Below are positions 25,704 to 34,847 of a stretch of 64,000 bases of DNA, piece after piece. The notes beneath the pieces were generated by a model that had not been told where the DNA came from, made no database searches, and was given only the letters and a program-made list of their open reading frames with translations. Made by a program: the position numbers and the translations under genes. Each line of letters begins with the position of its first letter. The stretch's first letter is position 1. The stretch comes from JABDIP01 sp965227455 (GTDB taxonomy: Bacteria; Pseudomonadota; Alphaproteobacteria; DSM-16000; Inquilinaceae). The stretch is taken from NCBI GenBank assembly GCA_965227455.1, contig OZ245752.1, forward strand, positions 496,001 to 560,000, read 5' to 3'.

Positions 25704-27230
25704 GTGAACGCCCTTCGCCTAGGCCCGATCGGACGCGCCCGGTCCGGCCGCGTCGCCGTCATCGATATCGGCTCCAACTCGATCCGGGTGCTGGTCTATG
25801 ACCGGCTCAGCCGGGCGCCGCTGCCGATCTTCAACGAAAAGGTTCTGTGCGGCCTTGGCCGCGATCTCGCGCGCACCGGGCGGTTGCATCCGGACGGCGT
25901 CACAATGGCGCTGAGGAACCTGGCCCGGTTCCGCCGGCTGCTCGACGGCATGGCGGTCCGCCATGTGGACGTGATCGCCACCGCCGCGGTGCGCGATGCC
26001 GAGGACGGGGCGGAGTTCGTCGCCGAGGTGAAGCGGCTGAGCGGCCTGGACGTCTCCACCATCAGCGGCGCCGAGGAGGCACGGCTCTCGGCCATGGGCG
26101 TGCTGTCCGGCACCCCGGGCGCCGACGGGGTAATGGGCGATCTCGGCGGCGGCTCCCTGGAGCTGGTGGCGTTGGACCAGAAATCCATCGGGCGACAGGT
26201 GACCCTGCCGCTCGGGCCGTTCCGGCTGATGGTCGGCAAGAAGACCCGCTCGGAGATGCGGGCCCAGGTGGACGAGGTCTTTGCCGGGCAGGACTGGCTG
26301 GCCGAGTATCGCGGCCGCACCTTCTATCCGGTCGGCGGTGCCTGGCGGTCGCTGGCCAAGGTGCACATGGCCAGGACCCGCTATCCGGTCCACATCATCC
26401 ACCATTACGCGGTGCCCGGCCCCGAGGTGCAGCAGCTGGCCAGCGTGATCGCGCGCCAGGGCAAGGCCTCGCTCGACCGGCTGCCGGCGGTCAACAAACG
26501 CCGGCTGGAGACCCTGCCGCTCGGGGCTTTGGTGCTGGAATCCCTGCTCAAGGCCATGGCGCCGGCCGAGGTGGTCTTCTCGGCCTACGGGCTGCGCGAG
26601 GGCCATCTGTTCGACAAGCTGTCGCGCAAGGAGCAGGCGGCCGATCCGCTGCTGCACACCTGCACCGAAATCGCCCGGCGGCTGGACCGATTCGGCGAGG
26701 CCGCCGGCTTCGCCCGCTGGACCCGCCCGCTCTTCGTCGGCGAGACGCCGGCCGTCGCCCGGCTGCGCGAGGCGGCCTGCCTGCTCAGCGATTTCTGCTG
26801 GGCCGAGCATCCCGACTACCGGGCCGAACACGCCTATCTGAGGACGCTCCGGCTGGCCGTGGTGGGCCTCGATCACGCCGAGCGCGTGTTCCTGGCATCC
26901 ACCATCTATGTCCGCTATGGCGGAGTGATCGGCGATTCGGTGTCGAAGGCGGCGGAACTTGTCCTGACCCCCGACGAAGTCGAGCGGGCCCGGCTCCTGG
27001 GCAGTACGCTCCGGCTTGCCCACGCGCTGACCGGCGGCGCCACCGGCCTGTTGGACAGCACCCGGCTGGAGCGGGTCGGCGACGACCTGGTCCTGTGGCT
27101 GCCGGAAGACCAGCAGGCACTCGACGGCGACGCGGTCGGACGGCGACTGGACGCGGTCGCCAAGATCCTCGGCGTGACGGGCCGGATCGCTGCGCCCGCG
27201 AGCGCGCCCCGACCGGCGGCGTCGATCTAA
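25704..27230 (+). CDS. ppx: Exopolyphosphatase / Ppx-GppA phosphatase
   Basis: 508 residues, GTG start. VIDIGSNSIRVLVYD is the first phosphate-binding motif of the actin-like ATPase fold and GDLGGGSLELVAL the second. The C-terminal half is an HD-like helical extension as in full-length Ppx. It removes terminal phosphates from polyP, or the 5' phosphate of pppGpp. Same direction as ppk1. Its stop interlocks with that of the convergent OmpA-like gene (CTAA at 27227-27230). Confidence 0.94.
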   Translation: MNALRLGPIGRARSGRVAVIDIGSNSIRVLVYDRLSRAPLPIFNEKVLCGLGRDLARTGRLHPDGVTMALRNLARFRRLLDGMAVRHVDVIATAAVRDAEDGAEFVAEVKRLSGLDVSTISGAEEARLSAMGVLSGTPGADGVMGDLGGGSLELVALDQKSIGRQVTLPLGPFRLMVGKKTRSEMRAQVDEVFAGQDWLAEYRGRTFYPVGGAWRSLAKVHMARTRYPVHIIHHYAVPGPEVQQLASVIARQGKASLDRLPAVNKRRLETLPLGALVLESLLKAMAPAEVVFSAYGLREGHLFDKLSRKEQAADPLLHTCTEIARRLDRFGEAAGFARWTRPLFVGETPAVARLREAACLLSDFCWAEHPDYRAEHAYLRTLRLAVVGLDHAERVFLASTIYVRYGGVIGDSVSKAAELVLTPDEVERARLLGSTLRLAHALTGGATGLLDSTRLERVGDDLVLWLPEDQQALDGDAVGRRLDAVAKILGVTGRIAAPASAPRPAASI

Positions 27231-28141
27231 AGGTATTCCCAGCCGCGGCTATGGGTGGCGTCGCCGGCCGTCGCCAGGCCGCCGATGATGGTCTCCGAGG
27301 CGCCGAAGGCGAAGCCGCCTCCGGTCGGGACATTGAGCCGAATCGGGCCGCCGCGCTCGCCGAGGCCCTGGCCGAATTCGAGCTCGAGCTGGGAGTATCC
27401 GACGTTGCCGGCCTGGGCGCCGCCCTCGCGCATATGCGCCGATCCCTCGAAATCCTCGACGGTCACCCGGCGCCCGGTGCGGAACTCGACCCAGCCTTCG
27501 CCGGCGGGTAGGGCGCCACCCCAGCCGACCGGAGCGCCGGCACCGCCATGGATGCCGCCATAGAGGTAGCGCTGCCAGTAATTGTAAGGGTCCCGAATGG
27601 CAAAGGCGGAGACGTTGCCGACGATCGCCTCGCCGCCGCCGCCGGAGCCGACATACTTGATCTGGAAGGTGTTGTGGCGCTCGAACGGGACCCGCGCCGT
27701 GATGCGGACGCCGGCCAGCTGGACCGTGGTGTTGAACATCATCACGCCGCGATGAAAGGCGTCGTTCCGGGTGGTGCCCTCCACATCGCTCATCCGGGTG
27801 CCGACGCCGATCACCCGCGTATTCAGCGTCGGCATTTCGACGAGGCCGGCGCCGCGGCCGATCGACGCCAGATTCTCCCGCATCGCAAAGCTCTCCACGG
27901 CCCGCGCCCGGGCCCAGCTCAGCCGCTCGTTGAAGCTTCGGCCGGCGGCGGTCCTGTCGCCCGCCCGGCTGGCCAGCCCGATGATCCGCCAGACGATTCG
28001 CGGATTGTGCAGTTCGCTGGCGAAGTTGGAGAGGTAGATGCGGTGGTTGCGCTTGAGCTCGCTGCGCCCGGTATCGAAATCATACAGGTGGATCGTCCGG
28101 CGCCCGTCGCGCCGGGAATAGTCCACACGCCCGTCACTCAT
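27227..28141 (-). CDS. OmpA-C-like domain protein of unknown function, no signal peptide
   Basis: 304 residues. A GGGAGG ribosome site precedes the ATG. Residues ~18-95 resemble an OmpA-type peptidoglycan-binding domain: YDFDTGRSELKRNHRIYL, then RIIGLASRAGDRTAAGRSFN and LSWARARAVESF. No signal peptide or lipobox is visible. The remaining ~200 residues are Gly-rich (YVGSGGGGEA, GGIHGGAGAPVGWGG) and not recognised. It could reach the envelope by a non-Sec route or be a cytoplasmic protein that has reused the fold; this is uncertain. Confidence 0.65.
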   Translation of the reverse strand: MSDGRVDYSRRDGRRTIHLYDFDTGRSELKRNHRIYLSNFASELHNPRIVWRIIGLASRAGDRTAAGRSFNERLSWARARAVESFAMRENLASIGRGAGLVEMPTLNTRVIGVGTRMSDVEGTTRNDAFHRGVMMFNTTVQLAGVRITARVPFERHNTFQIKYVGSGGGGEAIVGNVSAFAIRDPYNYWQRYLYGGIHGGAGAPVGWGGALPAGEGWVEFRTGRRVTVEDFEGSAHMREGGAQAGNVGYSQLELEFGQGLGERGGPIRLNVPTGGGFAFGASETIIGGLATAGDATHSRGWEYL

Positions 28142-28321
28142 CCCGCCACCTCCCGCGAACGGCGCAGGTCCTGACGCGCCGTCCGTATCTCCGTGCCGCG
28201 GCCGCCGACCCGGTCATCCCTCCCAGGCGAATCGGCGGGCAGCAGGGCCCATGTCGGCTGACATTTTATTCAAATTCGAAGTAATTGTCACGACCGGGCG
28301 GCCGATTGCAGCGCCCAGCGG

Positions 28322-29515
28322 TCACTCCGCGGCGGCGTCGTCGCCCTTGCGGCGGGGGGTGGACACGGTGCTGACCCGGTTCCCGTCGATCGCCAGCGCG
28401 ATCTCGCCATGCTTCAGGGCCAGCGCGTCCTCGCCGAACAGCTCGCGGCGCCAGCCCCTGAGGGCCGGCACGTCGGCATTGTCGTCGGCGGCCACCTGTT
28501 CCAGATCGCCGGCATTGGCGACCAGCTTCTGGGCGACGCCGAAGCTGTCGCATTTCATCTTCAGCAGCACCCGCAGCAATTCGACGATGGGGCCGATGCC
28601 CTGGGGCGGGACGATGCGGGCGCGCGGCTTCGGCCGCTTCTCGGGCGGCGTCGCCAGCCCGTCCTCGACGGCTTTCAGCAATCCGGCTCCCTGCCAGCCC
28701 TGCGCCATGCTGCGGCTCAAGCCGCGGGTGCGCGCCAGTTCGTCGACGCTACGCGGGGTGTGGGCGGCGATCTCCAGCAGCGCGTCGTCGCGCAGCAGCC
28801 GGCCGCGGGGCAGGTCGCGCTTCTGCGCCTCGCGTTCGCGCCACGCCGCCAGCTCCCTGAGGCAGGAGAGGAATTTCGGGTCGGTCGAGCGGGTCTTGAT
28901 GCGGTTCCAGGCCTCCTCCGGCTCCACCCGATAGGTGTCCGGATGGGTCAGGATGGCGATCTCCTCCTCCAGCCAATGCTCGCGCTTGCTGCGGGCCAGC
29001 TGCCGGCTGAGCTTCTCGTAGATCGGCCGCAGATGGATGACGTCGGCCAGGGCATAGCGCAACTGCTTGTCGGTCAGCGGCCGGCGCGACCAGTCGGTGA
29101 AGCGCGAAGTCTTGTCGATCCGCTTGCCGGCAAGCCGGTTGACCAGGGTCTCGTATCCGACGGAATCGCCGAAGCCGCAGACCATCGCCGCCACCTGGGT
29201 GTCGAACAAAGGCGCCGGCACGGCACCGGTCAGGTTGACGAAGATCTCGATGTCCTGGCGCGCGGAGTGGAACACCTTGAGCACCGAAGGGGCGGAGAGC
29301 AGTTCGAACAGCGGCGCCAGGTCCATGCCGTCGGCCAGCGGGTCGATGGCGGCAGCCTCGTCGGGGCCGCCGACCTGCACCAGGCAGAGCAGGGGCCAGT
29401 AGGTGTTTTCCCGCATGAACTCGGTGTCGACCGCGACGAATTCGGCCTCCATCTGGCGTTTGCAGAAATCAGCGCAGTCTTTGGAATCAACGATCAAACG
29501 GGGGTGGTCGGCCAT
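28322..29515 (-). CDS. rnd: Ribonuclease D
   Basis: 397 residues. DEDD exonuclease residues are visible: FVAVDTEFMRE (D,E), VFHSARQDIEIF (D) and YALADVIHLRPIYEKL (Y,D). One or two HRDC domains follow (PRSVDELARTRGLSRSM). It trims 3' ends of tRNA and other stable RNAs. In many alphaproteobacteria rnd is next to aspS; here about 9.7 kb of other genes lie between them. Confidence 0.95.
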   Translation of the reverse strand: MADHPRLIVDSKDCADFCKRQMEAEFVAVDTEFMRENTYWPLLCLVQVGGPDEAAAIDPLADGMDLAPLFELLSAPSVLKVFHSARQDIEIFVNLTGAVPAPLFDTQVAAMVCGFGDSVGYETLVNRLAGKRIDKTSRFTDWSRRPLTDKQLRYALADVIHLRPIYEKLSRQLARSKREHWLEEEIAILTHPDTYRVEPEEAWNRIKTRSTDPKFLSCLRELAAWREREAQKRDLPRGRLLRDDALLEIAAHTPRSVDELARTRGLSRSMAQGWQGAGLLKAVEDGLATPPEKRPKPRARIVPPQGIGPIVELLRVLLKMKCDSFGVAQKLVANAGDLEQVAADDNADVPALRGWRRELFGEDALALKHGEIALAIDGNRVSTVSTPRRKGDDAAAE

Positions 29516-29588
29516 AGAGCGGTCTTAACATGGCGGGATGCGGGCGACAAACCCGCTATCCGGCGTTGCCGCCCCGATTTCCGGCCGG

Positions 29589-30503
29589 TCAGTCGCCCGG
29601 CGCGGTCAGCCCGTGGTGGTCATAGATTTGCGCCACCTCCGGCCCGGTCATGAAGTCCAGCAGGGCGGGCCCGAACGCACCGCCATCGCCGACCAGTCCG
29701 ATATGGTAGCGGGTGACCGGATTGGCCTCGCCGGCACCGCCCTCCCCGGACAGGGCCGACAGCGGAACGATCTCAAAAAGGTCCTCGAAAACCCGCGCAT
29801 ATCTAAGCGCCAAGTGAAAATAGATCACCGCCACGTCGGCTTCGCCATCGGCCAGGATCTGCGGGATCTCCCGATGGTGGATCAGCGCGCTGGTTACGAA
29901 CGCGCCGTCGTCCAGGGCCTGGCGATAGCGCTGCAGGTCCTGGCCTTCGGCCTTGGCCAGGCCGAGGATCGTCTCCCGGTAGACCCCGTGCGAGGCCGAC
30001 TCGGTCACCGGATTGGACAGCGCAAGGCGAACATCCGGGCGCAGCAGATCGGCAAGCCCGGCGATGTCCTTCGGATTGCCGCGGCGAATCAGCAGCACGT
30101 TGCCACGGCTCTGGGCGAAGGGCAGGTGGTCGGCGACTTCGCCGCTGGCGACCAGCTGGTCCAGCACGCTATCGGGGCCGATGAACACATGCGGGCGCAC
30201 CGACAGGACCAGGTTGCCGACCCGCAGGCTGCCGCTGCCTAGCGCGCCGAGCAGCACCCGCGGCGGTGTGGTCGCATAGAAGATGTCCATGGCCTCGGGT
30301 GTGCACTCGAGGAACGCCGCGAGGCTCTCCTCCAGGGCCATGTGGTGATTGCCGTCGGAGAACACCGCCAGGCGGGCGCGCAACGGATCGCCATGAAAGT
30401 CGAGCACGATATTCGAACCGGTTGCACGAAAATCGACCTCTTCTTGCAATTTTCTTGCGGCCTCTGATGGCCAGGGAAGCGGTCGTGATCCGGGTGTGCT
30501 CAC
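29589..30503 (-). CDS. Solute-binding (PBP2-like) domain protein lacking a signal peptide
   Basis: 304 residues. GTG start at 30503 with a strong AGGAG seven to eight bases upstream, so the lack of an export signal is not a start-choice artefact. IVLDFHGDPLRARLAVFSDGN leads into a PBP2/ModA-like fold: YATTPPRVLLGALGSGSLRV, GNVLLIRRGNPKDIAGLADL, RLALSNPVTESASHGVY and ALSGEGGAGEANPVTRYHIG. The pattern is that of molybdate/tungstate/phosphate-type binding proteins. Being cytoplasmic, it may act as a ligand sensor or enzyme rather than a transport partner. Divergent from the SLC13 carrier gene. Confidence 0.72.
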   Translation of the reverse strand: MSTPGSRPLPWPSEAARKLQEEVDFRATGSNIVLDFHGDPLRARLAVFSDGNHHMALEESLAAFLECTPEAMDIFYATTPPRVLLGALGSGSLRVGNLVLSVRPHVFIGPDSVLDQLVASGEVADHLPFAQSRGNVLLIRRGNPKDIAGLADLLRPDVRLALSNPVTESASHGVYRETILGLAKAEGQDLQRYRQALDDGAFVTSALIHHREIPQILADGEADVAVIYFHLALRYARVFEDLFEIVPLSALSGEGGAGEANPVTRYHIGLVGDGGAFGPALLDFMTGPEVAQIYDHHGLTAPGD

Positions 30504-30663
30504 CGGTCTCTCCTACGTGGAGTTCATTGAAATTACGACCGAATCCGGCTTCCGAGGGACCTGCTAGGTGGTCTGACGGATGGTTCGATCTGTTCAGCGG
30601 CTGGGTTCGAAACGGAAAGATGTGACATGGATTCGTTGTTTGCAAGATGAATTTATACTACTA

Positions 30664-30673
30664 TGACATGTCA
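30664..30673. promoter_or_regulatory. Palindrome between divergent genes
   Basis: TGACATGTCA is a perfect 10-base palindrome in the AT-rich divergent region (30504-30832) between the solute-binding-like gene and the SLC13 gene. It is a candidate operator; no regulator gene is adjacent. Confidence 0.3.
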
Positions 30674-30832
30674 ATAATATTGTTTTGCTGACCAATTAAA
30701 CGGAGTTTTGTGTCTAATGCTACCGATGCGAGCGTAGCCGCATCGGCGACCCAGGAGAGTCTTGATCATGACGGCCCAGGTTCCGGAGGCAGTGGAATCG
30801 GGGCCGTTTTGCAGGCAACAGGGGAGATCGAC

Positions 30833-32383
30833 ATGCAGGATTATGCGGCACCGGCACCGAAACTTGGTTCGTTCTTCAATCAGATCATCTCGAACATCGA
30901 GGAAACCGGGCGGAATCCGAAACGCGTCTTGACCGGATTTGTACTTGCCTGGGTTTCGTTTTTTCTTCTGCTTTATGTCATTCCGCCCCCCGAGGGGCTT
31001 TCCCCGGCCGGAATGGCGGTTGCCGCCATCGTTGTCTGGGCCTGCATCATGTGGGTCTCCGAGGCGCTGCCGGTGGGAATCACCGGCATTTCGATCCCGT
31101 TGCTGCTGATCCTGACCCAGGGCATTCCCTGGCAGGACGGCCGGCCGCCTCTGGGCACGGTGTTCGCCGGATTCACCCGGCACGTGGTGTGGCTCTGCTT
31201 GTTCGCCTTCCTGGTCGGCGCGGTCATGCAGCTTCTGAAGGCCGACCGCCGCATCGCCCTCTCGGTACTCGACCGGATCAAGGCCTCCACGGTGGGGCGG
31301 GTGATCTGGGGGATGTTCTTCGTGAACATCATCCTGGCCTTCCTGATCCCGGCCGCCAATGCCCGCGCCGCCACGCTGCTGCCGGTGGTCAAGGGGATCG
31401 TCAACCTGCTGGGCACGACGCCGGAGGAGCGCGAGGCGCGCAAGGCGATCGTCATCCAGTCGCTGGTGTACGGCACCATGATCTGCGGCGTCTTCATCAT
31501 GACGGCGCATCTGCCCAACCTGATCATGGTCGACATCATGGCCCAGGACGGGTTCAACATCAGCTATCTGCAATGGGCCCTGCTGCAGGCGCCCTATCTC
31601 GGCATGTTCGTGCTGACCCAATGGTGGGTGCGGTACCACTTCAAGACCGCCAGCGTCCGTATCGCCGGCGGCCATGAGAAGATCCGGGCCCAGCATAAGG
31701 AGCTGGGGCCGACCACGACGGCGGAATGGACGCTGCTGGCGCTGTTCGCCTTCGTGGCGCTGCTGTTCGTCATGGGCCGCGGCAGCCCGATCTTCGAACT
31801 GCACCGGTTCCAGCTGGGCATCATCGGCCTGGTCGGCATCCTGCTGCTGTTCACCCCGGGCCTGTTCCCCTTCAAGTGGAAGGAGGTCCAGGACCGCACC
31901 ATCTGGGGCACCTTCCTGCTGCTGGGCGGCGCCATCACCATGACGGCGGCGATGCGGCAATCGGGTCTGGCGGACTATCTGGCCGACCTGATCCATGACG
32001 GCGTGATCGGTCTGCCCTGGTGGGGAATCGTGCTCGGCCTGATGGTCGGCACCCATATCGTGCGCATCGGCATGCTGTCGAACGTGGCCGCGGTCGCCAT
32101 GCTGGCGCCGATCGTGTACGAAATGGCGCCGCTGGTCGATCTGCACCCGGTGGCCTTCATGCTGCTGGTCTGCGACACCGACACCTTCGCCTATCTGCTG
32201 CCGACCCAGATCACCGCCGCGGTGATCGCCTACGGCTCGGAGGAGTTTTCCATGTCGGACTACTTCAAGGCCGGCTGGGTGGCAGTGTTGATCGCCATGG
32301 CCTATGGCCTGATTGTCATGGCGCCCTGGTATGCCTTCCTGGGCATTCCGGTGTGGGATCCGTCGGCACCCTGGCCGTTCTGA
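30833..32383 (+). CDS. SLC13/DASS-family anion symporter
   Basis: 516 residues with about 11-12 hydrophobic segments. I chose the ATG at 30833 because GGGGAG lies six bases upstream; a GTG at 30710 would add 41 polar residues. Family pattern: MWVSEALPVGITGISIPLLL, FVNIILAFLIPAANARAATL and later HIVRIGMLSNVAAVAMLAP. The two SNT signatures of Na+/carboxylate carriers are altered here (A-N-A and S-N-V), so the ligand or coupling ion may differ. Imports a di- or tricarboxylate, sulfate or related anion across the inner membrane. The DUF3604 gene follows at 85 bases. Confidence 0.85.
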   Translation: MQDYAAPAPKLGSFFNQIISNIEETGRNPKRVLTGFVLAWVSFFLLLYVIPPPEGLSPAGMAVAAIVVWACIMWVSEALPVGITGISIPLLLILTQGIPWQDGRPPLGTVFAGFTRHVVWLCLFAFLVGAVMQLLKADRRIALSVLDRIKASTVGRVIWGMFFVNIILAFLIPAANARAATLLPVVKGIVNLLGTTPEEREARKAIVIQSLVYGTMICGVFIMTAHLPNLIMVDIMAQDGFNISYLQWALLQAPYLGMFVLTQWWVRYHFKTASVRIAGGHEKIRAQHKELGPTTTAEWTLLALFAFVALLFVMGRGSPIFELHRFQLGIIGLVGILLLFTPGLFPFKWKEVQDRTIWGTFLLLGGAITMTAAMRQSGLADYLADLIHDGVIGLPWWGIVLGLMVGTHIVRIGMLSNVAAVAMLAPIVYEMAPLVDLHPVAFMLLVCDTDTFAYLLPTQITAAVIAYGSEEFSMSDYFKAGWVAVLIAMAYGLIVMAPWYAFLGIPVWDPSAPWPF

Positions 32384-32468
32384 TCCAGGGCGGGGGACCA
32401 TCAAGCGATCCGGGGGCGGGGAGCCCCCCGGACCGTCAAGCCATCATCAGGAAATCAAAGGTGACGTC

Positions 32469-34847
32469 ATGGAACGCATGACCGATGCGCAGCTCAAGGA
32501 TGTGCTGGGCGACTATTTCGCGCCAAAGGGCCTGTACCAGAAGACCAAGGAGATGGGCTTCCTCGGCCGGGTGACATGCAACCGCGACCATCTGGTGGCC
32601 GGCGAGTGGACCGAGATCGTTCTCGACTACGAGGTCGGCGCGTCGGGCATCGCCGACGGCGCCTGGATCAAGGCGACGTTCAAGTTCTATTCCGATTGGG
32701 CCCTTTTCCAGACCACCGATCCGGCCGGCGCCAACTATGTCTCCGCCGAATACCAGGCCGGCCCCTGCGTCGAGGGCCAGAGCCCGGCCACGGTACAGTC
32801 GCTGAAGGTCCGCTTCGACCAGAAGGGCCATGAGCGGCCGTTCCAGAAGGCGGTCATCGTCGACACCGTCGACGGCTACCTGAAACCCGGCGACCACATC
32901 ATCATCCGCCTCGGCGACCGCCGCGGCGGCGGCCCCGGCACCCGCGTCCAGACCTTCGTGGAGAAGGGCTTCCGCTTCCGCTGCTACATCGACCCGCTGG
33001 GCACCTCGCGCTTCTGCGACATCCCCGGCGACATCGTCATGGATGTGGTGCCGGGCGCGCCTGCGCAGCTGATGATGGCCGGCTCGCGGCTGCTGCGACC
33101 GGGCGAGCCCTACACGCTCCGGGTCCGGGCCGAGGATTCCTGGGGCAACACCTGCTGGGACACGGCCGCCTCGGTCCAGGTCGCCGCCAGCCGCGAGGGC
33201 GAGGCGGTCTACGACAAGACGGTCAAGCTGGCCGGCAAGGGCTGGTCGGTGGCCGCCATCGACGATCTGCCGACGGAGCCGGGCGAGCTTGAGGTGACGG
33301 CGACCCTGCTCGACCATCCCGAGGTCGCGCCGGCCACCTTCTACGTCACCGCCGACGAGGCGTCGCCGACCCCGCGCCTGTTCTACGGCGACCTGCATGT
33401 GCATTCCGAGGACACCGTCGGCACCAACGACACCACCTACAACTTGACCTACGGACGGGATATCGCCGGGCTGGATGTGCTCGGCTACACCGCCAACGAC
33501 TTCCAGATCACCAAGGACCGCTGGGACCGGGCGGTCGAGATCATCCACGAGCTGAACGAGGATGGCAGCTTCGTGTGCTATCCGGGCACCGAGTGGTGCG
33601 GTAATTCCTGCGCCGGCGGCGACCACAACGTGGTCTTCCTGCACGGCAAGACGCCGGAATTCCCCTTCGACGCCCAGGGCCGGGTGGCGCGCTCCTTCGA
33701 GTGGAACGAGGACATGGAGGGCGACACCATCCAGCCGGGCGCCTGGCCGCTGGAAGAGCTCTGGGCGACCTATGCCCACGACCCGGAGGGCCATCTGCTG
33801 ATGCCCCATGTGGGCGGCCGCCGCTGCATCATGGACTGGCACTATCCCAAGCTGGAGAAGCTGGTGGAGATCACCTCGGCCTGGGGGCATTTCCCCTGGC
33901 TCTATCAGGAGGTGGCGGAGCGCGGCTACAAGCTGGGCGCTTCGGCCAATGGCGACGAGCATCGCGGCCGCTGCGGCGGCGGTGTTCCGGGCACCGCGGT
34001 CTTCGGCACCAAGGGCGGCGTCACCGGCATCATCGCCGACACGCTGGACGGCAAGACCATCGGCGAGGCGTTGAGGGCGCGGCGCACATGGGCCACCACC
34101 GGCGAACGGCTGGTCGGCCTGGCCTGGTGCGGCGACCACCGCCAGGGCGACGAGTTCGCCCATAGCGGCAAGGCCACGATCGACTACCGCTTCCTTGGCG
34201 ATGCCGGCTGGGACGAGATTGCCGCCTTCGACCACACCGGCTGCATCTGGACCCGGAACCTGCAGGAGGAGGCCGGCTATTCCGACCGCCGCATCCGGGT
34301 GCGATTCGGCGGTGCCAGGATCCGCGATCGTTACCGCTGGGCCGACTGGCGCGGCGAGATCGACATCCGCAACGGCGTCATCAACGGATTCGGCGGCCGC
34401 GGCTTCGAGCATCAGGAAGAGACATGCTGGCGCGCCGGACCAACCCGGATCGGCTTCCGCACCGACACCTATGGCGATGCCGACTGCGTCGAGATCGATA
34501 TCAGCAATCTGGCACGGTCGCGCATCACCGTGTCGGGCACCATCGACGGCTACGTCAAGGTAGGCAACCCGCTGGACGGCAACCCGTTCGTGCATTGTCC
34601 GAGCTTCGAATGGGATGTCTCCGGCGAGCAGTTGCTGGCCGAGGGTGCCCTGCGCCGCGAGCTTGGCGGGACCGAGATCTTCCTGGCCATCGAGCGGCTC
34701 AGCGACGCCCCGATGCCCCGCGACGTTTCCGGCTCGGTGGACATCGAGCCGGTCAACGGGCCGCATGGCTTCCGCCCGGTCTATCTGCAGGGGCGTCAGA
34801 TCGATGACGGCAAGGCGTGGACGTCGGCCATGTATCTCACCTTCTAG
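32469..34847 (+). CDS. DUF3604 domain protein, putative PHP-like metal hydrolase
   Basis: 792 residues. ATG at 32469 behind AAAGGTGA. The N-terminal ~300 residues look beta-rich (VVPGAPAQLMMAGSRLLRPG). The central catalytic-looking segment FYGDLHVHSEDTVGTND, then DVLGYTANDFQ, PGTEWCGNSCAGGDHNVVF and SANGDEHRGRCGG contains many His and Asp residues typical of PHP-like phosphoesterase folds, as in DUF3604. No signal peptide, so cytoplasmic. Pairing with the SLC13 carrier suggests it acts on the imported anion. Exact reaction unknown. Confidence 0.8.
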   Translation: MERMTDAQLKDVLGDYFAPKGLYQKTKEMGFLGRVTCNRDHLVAGEWTEIVLDYEVGASGIADGAWIKATFKFYSDWALFQTTDPAGANYVSAEYQAGPCVEGQSPATVQSLKVRFDQKGHERPFQKAVIVDTVDGYLKPGDHIIIRLGDRRGGGPGTRVQTFVEKGFRFRCYIDPLGTSRFCDIPGDIVMDVVPGAPAQLMMAGSRLLRPGEPYTLRVRAEDSWGNTCWDTAASVQVAASREGEAVYDKTVKLAGKGWSVAAIDDLPTEPGELEVTATLLDHPEVAPATFYVTADEASPTPRLFYGDLHVHSEDTVGTNDTTYNLTYGRDIAGLDVLGYTANDFQITKDRWDRAVEIIHELNEDGSFVCYPGTEWCGNSCAGGDHNVVFLHGKTPEFPFDAQGRVARSFEWNEDMEGDTIQPGAWPLEELWATYAHDPEGHLLMPHVGGRRCIMDWHYPKLEKLVEITSAWGHFPWLYQEVAERGYKLGASANGDEHRGRCGGGVPGTAVFGTKGGVTGIIADTLDGKTIGEALRARRTWATTGERLVGLAWCGDHRQGDEFAHSGKATIDYRFLGDAGWDEIAAFDHTGCIWTRNLQEEAGYSDRRIRVRFGGARIRDRYRWADWRGEIDIRNGVINGFGGRGFEHQEETCWRAGPTRIGFRTDTYGDADCVEIDISNLARSRITVSGTIDGYVKVGNPLDGNPFVHCPSFEWDVSGEQLLAEGALRRELGGTEIFLAIERLSDAPMPRDVSGSVDIEPVNGPHGFRPVYLQGRQIDDGKAWTSAMYLTF

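Noticed and set aside
23390..25777. 795-codon minus-strand open frame opposite ppk1
   Set aside because: Shadow of ppk1 codon structure; the plus-strand frame has all PPK1 motifs.
30710..30832. GTG at 30710 as start of the SLC13 carrier
   Set aside because: Adds a 41-residue polar leader unlike the family; ATG 30833 has a better-spaced GGGGAG. It cannot be fully excluded.
32436..34766. 776-codon minus-strand open frame opposite the DUF3604 gene
   Set aside because: Shadow frame rich in Ala/Gly/Val/Asp without recognisable domains.
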